Assembly: GCA_035302865.1 (NCBI GenBank)
Contig: DATGSF010000062.1
Coordinates: 1-22,163, forward strand
Source: DATGSF01 sp035302865
GTDB taxonomy: Bacteria; Bacteroidota; Bacteroidia; Chitinophagales; Chitinophagaceae
DNA length: 22,163 nt
Direction of reading: 5' to 3'
Made by a program: the position numbers and the translations under genes. This document shows, piece after piece, positions 1 to 6,022 of the stretch (the first letter of the stretch is position 1; every line of letters begins with the position of its first letter). The notes beneath the pieces were generated by a model, which was not told where the DNA came from, ran no database searches, and saw only the letters and a program-made list of their open reading frames with translations.

Positions 1-1402
1 CAATTTGAGGAACACCTCTAGGTGCAGGAGGTATACCATCCAAGATGAATCTACCTAAAGATTTATTTTGATTTGCCATTGGACGCTCTCCTTGCAACAC
101 ATTGATTTCAACACTAGGTTGGTTTTCACTAGCAGTTGAAAACACTTCACTTTTCTTAGATGGAATAGTTGTATTTGCCTCAATCAGCTTAGTCATAACG
201 CCACCATAAGTTTCAATACCTAAAGATAAAGGAGTTACATCTAGTAATAAAACATCTTTTACGTCACCTGACAAAACACCACCTTGAATAGCTGCTCCTA
301 AAGCAACAACTTCATCAGGATTCACACCTCTATTCGGCTTCTTACCAAAGAATTTTTCTACTACTTCTTGAACTTTTGGAATACGAGTAGAACCTCCTAC
401 CAAAATAACTTCATCAATTTCATTAGCATTTAATCCTGCATCCTTAAGAGCTTTTCTACACGGCTCTAAAGTACGCTCTACTAATTCATCAGATAATTGT
501 TCAAACTTTGCACGAGTCAATTTTCTAACTAAGTGCTGAGGAACTCCGTCAACTGCAGTTATATAAGGTAAGTTTATTTCTGTTTCATGTGAAGAGGAAA
601 GCTCAATTTTAGCCTTTTCCGCAGCTTCCTTTAAACGTTGCCATGCCATTGGATCTTTATGAAGATCAACCTGAGGCATATCTTTCTTAAACTCTTCAGC
701 TAACCAATCCATAATAACTTTATCAAAGTCATCACCACCTAAATGAGTGTCACCATGAGTAGATTTTACTTCAAAAACCCCATCTCCTAACTCAAGGATA
801 GAGATATCAAAAGTACCCCCCCCTAAGTCAAATACCACAATCTTACTTTCTTCATTTTGCTTATCTAAACCGTATGCTAAAGCTGCAGCAGTAGGCTCAT
901 TGATAATACGACGTACTTTTAAACCTGCAATTTCTCCAGCTTCTTTAGTAGCTTGTCTTTGACTATCATTAAAGTAAGCAGGAACAGTAATTACTGCTTC
1001 ATGCACTTCTTGTCCTATAAAATCTTCTGCCGTTTTTTTCATTTTTTGCAAAATCATCGCAGAAATCTCCTGAGGTGTATATACTCTATCGTCAATTTCA
1101 ACTCTAGGTGTATTATTTTCACCTTTTACAATTTTATAAGAATTATGCGACATTTCATCTTGAACTTCATCAAAACGTCTTCCCATAAAACGCTTAATCG
1201 ACATAATTGTCTTCTTTGGATTAGTAATAGCTTGACGCTTTGCAGGATCTCCAACACGACGCTCACCATTATCTAAGAAAGCCAAAATACTGGGAGTAGT
1301 TCTACGACCTTCATCATTAGCAATAACTACTGGCTCATTCCCTTCCATTACAGAAACACACGAATTCGTTGTTCCTAGATCAATTCCTATTATTTTACTC
1401 AT
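1..1402 (-). CDS. dnaK: Molecular chaperone DnaK (Hsp70), N-terminal 467 residues, cut by window edge
   Basis: This is the ATP-dependent cytoplasmic chaperone that, with DnaJ and GrpE, binds and releases unfolded polypeptides. The ATG at 1402-1400 starts a reading frame that stays open to the left edge and gives 467 residues; full-length DnaK is about 640. The nucleotide-binding domain is complete: phosphate-1 loop IDLGTTNSC at residues 7-15, phosphate-2 FDLGGGTFD at 191-199, adenosine motif LVGGSTRIPKVQ at 334-345. The interdomain linker DVLLLDVTPLSLG (383-395) leads into the beta substrate-binding domain, which is cut near residue 467 at the PAPRGVPQI stretch. The lid domain lies outside the window. 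No substitutions are seen in the ATPase motifs. It is transcribed away from the serpin gene; the 246-base intergenic region carries a dyad and a sigma-54-like element described separately. Confidence 0.98.
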   Translation of the reverse strand, partial: MSKIIGIDLGTTNSCVSVMEGNEPVVIANDEGRRTTPSILAFLDNGERRVGDPAKRQAITNPKKTIMSIKRFMGRRFDEVQDEMSHNSYKIVKGENNTPRVEIDDRVYTPQEISAMILQKMKKTAEDFIGQEVHEAVITVPAYFNDSQRQATKEAGEIAGLKVRRIINEPTAAALAYGLDKQNEESKIVVFDLGGGTFDISILELGDGVFEVKSTHGDTHLGGDDFDKVIMDWLAEEFKKDMPQVDLHKDPMAWQRLKEAAEKAKIELSSSHETEINLPYITAVDGVPQHLVRKLTRAKFEQLSDELVERTLEPCRKALKDAGLNANEIDEVILVGGSTRIPKVQEVVEKFFGKKPNRGVNPDEVVALGAAIQGGVLSGDVKDVLLLDVTPLSLGIETYGGVMTKLIEANTTIPSKKSEVFSTASENQPSVEINVLQGERPMANQNKSLGRFILDGIPPAPRGVPQI

Positions 1403-1443
1403 AAATTAAATTATTTTATTTTTTTGTATTCTCATAAAATAGA

Positions 1444-1460
1444 ACAACAAAAATGCCAAT
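1444..1460 (-). promoter_or_regulatory. Sigma-54-like -24/-12 element upstream of dnaK
   Basis: Read towards dnaK, the minus strand carries TTGGCA, then GG-N10-GT with TTG just before the last T. The sigma-54 consensus is TTGGCAC-N5-TTGC with GG and GC ten bases apart. The -24 half is intact and the -12 half has GT in place of GC. It lies about 42 bases upstream of the dnaK ATG, and I see no TAnnTTTG -7 box in the leader. The promoter class is inferred from similarity only. Confidence 0.45.
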
Positions 1461-1476
1461 ATTATAATTATGAAAA

Positions 1477-1498
1477 TTTGTCAGTCTTATCTGACAAA
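1477..1498. promoter_or_regulatory. Perfect 8-bp dyad in the dnaK/serpin intergenic region, candidate operator or activator site
   Basis: TTTGTCAG, six bases (TCTTAT), then CTGACAAA: both arms match perfectly. It lies 75-96 bases upstream of the dnaK start and about 20 bases upstream of the sigma-54-like -24 element. No T-run follows it in either direction and no gene ends nearby, so it is not a terminator. A site for a dimeric regulator of dnaK fits best. It does not match the CIRCE sequence used by HrcA. The regulator is unknown. Confidence 0.5.
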
Positions 1499-1648
1499 GC
1501 ATATAACAATCCAGAAGACTATAGAATAAACATTAGACTCTAAGCAATTAAATAGAACAAAATTAAACCTCAATATAAAAAGGACGTCAAAACAAGGCGC
1601 AACATTCAAGATTATTTATTAAATTTACAACTTCAAAATTTAAATAAA

Positions 1649-2956
1649 ATGAAAATCAAAATAAGGAGCATATATAAACTAAGCACCACACTATCGTTAT
1701 TGACACTCTTCACTTACAGCTCAATGGCGCAAAACACAGAAAATGAAGACATAAAGAACAAACTACACAGTTCTAAATTAGAATATAAACCCGTCAGTAC
1801 AACAACCTTAGATGATCCAAATGCCATAAAAAAGATTATAGATAATGATATAGAAAGAGCGACATTGACTCAAAATACTTATTTTTCTAATAGAATCTTA
1901 GCGGAGCAATTAAAAAAAGAAAAAAATTATGTCTTCTCTCCCTTAAGCTTAATAAATGTTCTACATCTTTTGTCCGAAGGTAATACAGGCGCTAGTAATT
2001 ATGAAATAAATAAAGCACTATGGAATAAAAGCAAACCAGATACAGAAGATATTAACACTATAAAAAAGTGGATGGAAATCAAGAATCCTGAAAAACCTAA
2101 TAATCTTTGGAATGCAAATTCTTTATGGCTAAATAGAAAATTCAAAATTAAAAATTCATACCAAGCAAGGATAAAAGATAATTATAATATAGAGATTAGA
2201 AGCTTACCTTTTGATAATCCTAAATCAATCGATATTATTAATGCATGGGTAGCTAAATCTACTAATGAAAGAATCCCTAAACTTTTTAATGAGTTAAGCT
2301 CCGAAGAAGTGCTGGTAATTATAAATGCCATTTACTTCAAAGAAAATTGGAAAAAAGCTTTTGAGAAAAGTAATAGCAGGAAAGGGCTTTTTTATGGTGA
2401 AAAAGAAAATGAATCGATAACCTTTATGAAAGGAGAACAAAATATTCATTATAAAGAACAAGCCAATTATGAAGAAATAGGATTAGAAATGTTAAATGAC
2501 ATGGCATTTTTTATCGTGATGCCCAAACCAGGCTATAGTCTTGAAGATATAATAGAAAATAGTATGGAAGAAAAGTCTACTTGGGCATCCTATTTCAATG
2601 CAAATAAAATTGTAGATATTAGTATTCCAAGATTCGAGATCAATTCGAAAACAATATTAAATGAAACATTAAAGACACTTGGAATTCAAAAAATATTTTC
2701 TCCCAAAGAAGCAAACTTTGATAAAATAAGTGATACTCACGATTTACACGTTAGTGAAATATTCCAAAAAGCCAATTTTGAAATAAACGAAGAGGGCGCA
2801 GAAGGAGCTGCAGCAACTGGAGTAACAATGCGAGTAACGAGTGTTAGGCAAAAAGACCATATTCAAGTTAATAGACCTTTCTTTTATTTTATCAAGGATT
2901 TAAAAAATAAAAGTACTATCTTTGCTGGATATATTAAGGAACCAAGCGATCTGTAA
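1649..2956 (+). CDS. Secreted serpin-family protease inhibitor
   Basis: Serpins trap proteases covalently: cleavage of an exposed reactive-centre loop triggers its insertion into a beta sheet. A signal peptide (residues 1-28, hydrophobic SLLTLF, cleavage likely after SMA) points to export, probably to the periplasm or outside. The serpin body follows, with the shutter-type FSPLSLINVLHLLSEGN near residue 95 and the strand motif VIINAIYFKENWKKAF. The hinge EEGAEGAAATG (381-391) matches the small-residue hinge of inhibitory serpins, and the C-terminal motif NRPFFYFI with FAGYIKEP closes the fold. Counting 17 residues from the hinge puts P1 near Thr397-Ser398, but the loop is about two residues longer than in antitrypsin, so Arg400 is also possible. 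Total length (435) is normal for a serpin plus signal. No promoter box is obvious. It stands alone between dnaK and rpsL. Bacterial serpins are patchily distributed, so transfer is plausible but not shown. Confidence 0.93.
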   Translation: MKIKIRSIYKLSTTLSLLTLFTYSSMAQNTENEDIKNKLHSSKLEYKPVSTTTLDDPNAIKKIIDNDIERATLTQNTYFSNRILAEQLKKEKNYVFSPLSLINVLHLLSEGNTGASNYEINKALWNKSKPDTEDINTIKKWMEIKNPEKPNNLWNANSLWLNRKFKIKNSYQARIKDNYNIEIRSLPFDNPKSIDIINAWVAKSTNERIPKLFNELSSEEVLVIINAIYFKENWKKAFEKSNSRKGLFYGEKENESITFMKGEQNIHYKEQANYEEIGLEMLNDMAFFIVMPKPGYSLEDIIENSMEEKSTWASYFNANKIVDISIPRFEINSKTILNETLKTLGIQKIFSPKEANFDKISDTHDLHVSEIFQKANFEINEEGAEGAAATGVTMRVTSVRQKDHIQVNRPFFYFIKDLKNKSTIFAGYIKEPSDL

Positions 2957-3007
2957 TTATTTTTTTTCAAAAAGCAATTCACGATAAATATATTATTTTA
3001 TAAAAAA

Positions 3008-3039
3008 TTTGCAGGAATCAAATTAATATACTATCTTTG
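3008..3039 (+). promoter_or_regulatory. Bacteroidetes-type promoter of rpsL-rpsG
   Basis: A -33 box TTTG (3008-3011), a 20-base spacer and a -7 box TATCTTTG (3032-3039) match the Bacteroidetes housekeeping consensus TTTG-N19-21-TAnnTTTG. The leader to the rpsL ATG is short, about 25 bases. Confidence 0.8.
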
Positions 3040-3071
3040 CATTCCTAATAAAAAAAATTAAAGGATTTCGA

Positions 3072-3446
3072 ATGCCTACTATACAACAATTAATAAGAAA
3101 AGGTCGTAAAGCAATTAAAACGACATCTAAATCTCCAGCTTTGGACAATTGTCCTCAGCGTCGTGGCGTATGTACTCGTGTGTATACAACTACTCCAAAG
3201 AAACCAAACTCTGCACTTAGAAAAGTGGCAAAAGTGCGTTTAACTAACAAATTGGAAGTAATTGCTTACATACCAGGTGAAGGTCATAATCTTCAAGAGC
3301 ACTCTATTGTATTAATTAGAGGTGGAAGAGTAAAAGATTTACCAGGTGTAAGATATCATATTGTTCGTGGTGCTTTAGATACTGCTGGTGTAAAAGATCG
3401 TAAAAAGAGTCGTTCTAAATACGGTACTAAAAGAGAAAAGAAATAG
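3072..3446 (+). CDS. rpsL: Small ribosomal subunit protein uS12
   Basis: This is the 30S decoding-site protein S12; 124 residues is the usual length. Signature segments are present in order: TTTPKKPNSALRKVAKVRLTN (residues 39-59), IPGEGHNLQEHS and GGRVKDLPGVRYHIVRGALD, then the basic tail SRSKYGTKREKK. The lysines at the two positions where streptomycin-resistance substitutions are usually found (PKKPNS and GRVKDLPG) are the wild-type residues. Unusually for this window, an SD-like AAAGGA (3060-3065) lies six bases before the ATG. It is followed after 33 bases by rpsG, the conserved order of the str operon. Confidence 0.98.
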   Translation: MPTIQQLIRKGRKAIKTTSKSPALDNCPQRRGVCTRVYTTTPKKPNSALRKVAKVRLTNKLEVIAYIPGEGHNLQEHSIVLIRGGRVKDLPGVRYHIVRGALDTAGVKDRKKSRSKYGTKREKK

Positions 3447-3479
3447 GATTTATTAATATTATTATAAAAAAGAAATACA

Positions 3480-3947
3480 ATGAGAAAAGCGCAAGCTAAA
3501 AAGCTCACTTTGGAAAAAGACCCAAAGTTTGAAGATATATTAGTAACTCGTTTTGTTAATACCATGATGTGGGATGGTAAAAAAACACTTGCCTTTGACA
3601 TTTTCTATAATGCTCTTGATAGAGTTTCTGAATTAACAGAAGAAGATGGTTATGAGGTTTGGAAAAAAGCATTACAAAACGTTACTCCTTCAGTTGAAGT
3701 AAGAAGTAGAAGAGTTGGTGGTTCTACTTTCCAAATTCCTACAGAAGTAAGACCAGATAGAAAAATTTCTTTAAGCATGAAATGGCTAATTAGAAGTGCA
3801 AGAGCTAGAAATGGAAGATCCATGGCTGAAAAATTAGCGCAAGAAATTGTAGCTGCAAGTAAAGGTGAAGGAAATGCAGTAAGAAGAAAAGATGACATCC
3901 ATAAAATGGCGGATGCAAATAGAGCTTTTGCGCATTTTAGAGTATAA
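3480..3947 (+). CDS. rpsG: Small ribosomal subunit protein uS7
   Basis: This is the primary 16S rRNA 3'-domain binding protein of the 30S head. All 155 residues align with the family: RKAQAKK at the start, PKFEDILVTRFVNTMMWDGKKTLAF, the loop VTPSVEVRSRRVGGSTFQIPTEVRP (residues about 69-93), and the C-terminal RKDDIHKMADANRAFAHFRV. It is co-transcribed with rpsL (33-base gap). A strong terminator follows within 30 bases, so fusA and the S10 operon genes that often come next are not part of this transcript. Confidence 0.98.
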   Translation: MRKAQAKKLTLEKDPKFEDILVTRFVNTMMWDGKKTLAFDIFYNALDRVSELTEEDGYEVWKKALQNVTPSVEVRSRRVGGSTFQIPTEVRPDRKISLSMKWLIRSARARNGRSMAEKLAQEIVAASKGEGNAVRRKDDIHKMADANRAFAHFRV

Positions 3948-3976
3948 TCCTAAAGTACACAATTTATATATATTAC

Positions 3977-4010
3977 TAAAAAGGCAAACTTTATTGAGTT
4001 TGCCTTTTTA
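3977..4010 (+). terminator. Rho-independent terminator after rpsG
   Basis: Perfect 14-bp inverted repeat (arms 3977-3990 and 3997-4010) around the loop TTATTG. The core is GGCAAACT/AGTTTGCC and the right arm ends in a T-run. It ends the rpsL-rpsG transcript just before the atpG promoter. Confidence 0.9.
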
Positions 4011-4022
4011 AATTGCATTAGA

Positions 4023-4054
4023 TTTGATAATTGATGCAAAAAAATCTATCTTTG
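4023..4054 (+). promoter_or_regulatory. Bacteroidetes-type promoter of atpG
   Basis: TTTG (4023-4026), a 20-base spacer and TATCTTTG (4047-4054): the same boxes and exact spacing as the rpsL promoter. The leader to the ATG at 4079 is about 20 bases. It shows that atpG here is a separate transcription unit. Confidence 0.78.
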
Positions 4055-4078
4055 CAAAGAAATTTATATTTTTAGTTT

Positions 4079-4972
4079 ATGTCAGGTCAATTAAAAGAAG
4101 TACGTCAAAGAATTGCTTCAGTAACTTCAACGCAACAAATTACAAATGCCATGAAAATGGTAAGTGCTGCTAAATTAAGAAGAGCACAGAATGCCATTTT
4201 AGACATGAGGCCCTATGCTCAAAAACTACAAGGCGTTTTAAGTAATATTATAAGTGCTGAAAGTTCAGATCTAAAAATAGCTTTAGCTGAAGAAAGAGAA
4301 ATGGAAAAAGTAATTATGGTAGTAATTACATCCGATAGAGGAACTTGTGGAGCATATAATGCAAATGTTATTAAAAAAGCAGTGGAAAAGATTAATTCCT
4401 CCTACCTAAAACAAAAAGAGAGCGGAAATCTTAGCGTGCTAACAATAGGTAAAAAAGGATATGACTACTTCAAAAGACATAATTATACCATCATTGACGA
4501 ATTCATGAGCTTGCTCACCCAAATTAGTTTTGAAGAAGTAAAAAAAGTAGCTGAATTTTTACAAAAAGCATACTTAAATAAAGAAGTGGATAAAGTTGAA
4601 TTAGTATATTCGCAATTCCAAAATGCAGTAGTACAAAACTTTATTACTGAAGATTATTTACCAATTCCCAAAAAGGAGAAAATAGAAAGCGAAGAAGCTA
4701 AAGAAATGGAAACAGATTTTTTATTTGAGCCTTCTAAAGAGGAATTAATTGAAAACTTGATGCCAATTATCCTTAATACACAAATATATAAAGCAGTTTT
4801 AGACGCAAATGCCTCTGAACATGGAGCAAGAATGACAGCAATGGATAAAGCAACTGAAAATGCAAATGAACTAATAAGAGAATTGAAAATTAGCTACAAT
4901 AGAGCTAGACAAGCAGCAATTACAACAGAATTAACTGAAATTGTGAGTGGTGCTGCAGCATTAAACGGATAA
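4079..4972 (+). CDS. atpG: F1F0 ATP synthase gamma subunit
   Basis: Gamma is the central rotor shaft of F1; it turns inside the alpha3beta3 hexamer and couples it to the c-ring. The N-terminal helix LKEVRQRIASVTSTQQITNAMKMVSAAKLRRA (residues 5-36) and the C-terminal helix MTAMDKATENANELIRELKISYNRARQAAITTELTEIVSGAAAL, which form the coiled-coil shaft, are both intact. The middle holds TSDRGTCGAYNANV (residues 89-102). An acidic stretch, KKEKIESEEAKEMETDF (about 198-214), brings the length to 297; similar acidic inserts are known in Bacteroidetes gamma subunits. The gene usually follows atpA in an atp operon, but here it stands alone with its own promoter and terminator. Confidence 0.97.
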   Translation: MSGQLKEVRQRIASVTSTQQITNAMKMVSAAKLRRAQNAILDMRPYAQKLQGVLSNIISAESSDLKIALAEEREMEKVIMVVITSDRGTCGAYNANVIKKAVEKINSSYLKQKESGNLSVLTIGKKGYDYFKRHNYTIIDEFMSLLTQISFEEVKKVAEFLQKAYLNKEVDKVELVYSQFQNAVVQNFITEDYLPIPKKEKIESEEAKEMETDFLFEPSKEELIENLMPIILNTQIYKAVLDANASEHGARMTAMDKATENANELIRELKISYNRARQAAITTELTEIVSGAAALNG

Positions 4973-4991
4973 AAAATATTCAATATAACAG

Positions 4992-5033
4992 TAAATAAAG
5001 GGATGTATCATACGTCCCTTTATTTATTTTTTT
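4992..5033 (+). terminator. Rho-independent terminator after atpG
   Basis: A 12-bp perfect inverted repeat (4992-5003 with 5015-5026, core AAAGGGA/TCCCTTT, 11-base loop) is followed by eight T residues on the plus strand. The T-run overlaps the stop codon of the convergent methyltransferase gene. Read from the minus strand the hairpin has no good T-run, so it mainly serves atpG. Confidence 0.88.
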
Positions 5034-5940
5034 ATAAAACAATATTATCAGATTCTAATCCTTTTTCTAATAAGTGATTCTCAATATTAGAGCACATCTC
5101 TGTATTACCTAAAGAATTAATAGTAAAAGATTCATAACCATATTCTTGCAAAACTGATTTGGCTATTTTATGTGCATCATTACCTCGTGCCGCAGATAAA
5201 TATTCCATAACTATAATAGGTGCTTTGTTATTACTTCCCCAAAGATGTAACCCTCCTTTGATAGCATTTGCCTCTCCACCTTCAACATCAATTTTTATTA
5301 TGTCAGGAAACTCTCCTGTTTTTCCATAAAGCGTATTCAAACTAATACCTTCTATTAAAGATTTATTATAATCCACCTTAGAAAACCATTTCATTTCCTT
5401 ATACTGTTCAATATCAAGAGAATTATATTCTGAGAATTTATTAGGAAACTCATAAAAATATAAGTCTTGGTCAGAATCTGAAATTGCATAATTATATACT
5501 TGAATTTCTTTAATATTTTTACAGTTATACTTTAAAATTTCAAAAGTATCTTTTGCGGCTTCAATAGCAATTATTTTACCAGATTCTCTAATTACACTGT
5601 TTGCTACAAAAGAGAAGTATCCATAATGCGAACCAATATCCCAAAATACTGAATTCTCTTTTAAATTTTGTAGTAAAAATCGAGCTAAATTAATTTCTGA
5701 AATATGGGACTTTCCTCCTAAAATATATAAATCTGTAGCTGCTGGCAAAGCAACACGAATGGTATTATTTGTAAACAATAGCGTTTCAGTTATATATTCT
5801 TTTTTAAAAAATGGATAATAAATTTTTTTAAAAAATAGGGCAAATGCATAAGAGAATGGACGATACAAAAATCTATTAACTTTTGAGCCCTTAGACAAGG
5901 ATTCAATTTTATTTAACTCTATACTAAATTTAAAAGACAT
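5032..5940 (-). CDS. FkbM-family SAM-dependent methyltransferase
   Basis: The FkbM family comprises class I SAM methyltransferases that usually O-methylate sugars or small metabolites. The SAM-binding core runs from the glycine motif VFWDIGSHYGYFS (residues 98-110) through IIAIEAA (123-129, acidic residue at strand 2) to the family hallmark DIIKIDVEGGEANAIKGG (213-230). The first 60 residues are basic and aromatic (RPFSYAFALFFKKIYYPFFKK) and could be an amphipathic membrane-contact segment rather than part of the fold. No signal peptide is seen. The start is the only ATG near the 5' end, but it lies just 16 bases from the large hairpin that ends the receptor gene. That leaves little room for a leader, so transcription may come from read-through or from a weak promoter inside the hairpin arm. 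The substrate is unknown; surface glycan modification is a reasonable guess only. Confidence 0.88.
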   Translation of the reverse strand: MSFKFSIELNKIESLSKGSKVNRFLYRPFSYAFALFFKKIYYPFFKKEYITETLLFTNNTIRVALPAATDLYILGGKSHISEINLARFLLQNLKENSVFWDIGSHYGYFSFVANSVIRESGKIIAIEAAKDTFEILKYNCKNIKEIQVYNYAISDSDQDLYFYEFPNKFSEYNSLDIEQYKEMKWFSKVDYNKSLIEGISLNTLYGKTGEFPDIIKIDVEGGEANAIKGGLHLWGSNNKAPIIVMEYLSAARGNDAHKIAKSVLQEYGYESFTINSLGNTEMCSNIENHLLEKGLESDNIVL

Positions 5941-5956
5941 AAGTCCAAAAGTATAT

Positions 5957-6017
5957 TATAAATTTATAACAAAAAAATCCAAGATTATTTCTTGGATTTT
6001 TTTGTTATAAATTTATA
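5957..6017 (-). terminator. Perfect 27-bp inverted repeat, terminator of the TonB-dependent receptor gene
   Basis: Arms 5957-5983 and 5991-6017 are exact reverse complements around a 7-base loop. The GC-containing core next to the loop is ATCCAAG/CTTGGAT, followed by a run of seven T on either strand and then a further AT-rich paired stretch. It begins six bases after the receptor stop codon and ends 16 bases before the methyltransferase start. The outer AT arms make it much longer than the other terminators here. Confidence 0.85.
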
Positions 6018-6022
6018 GATTT

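Noticed and set aside
953..1276. Plus-strand 107-codon open frame
   Set aside because: It lies wholly inside dnaK on the other strand and shows no family features; it is an antisense shadow of a highly conserved gene.
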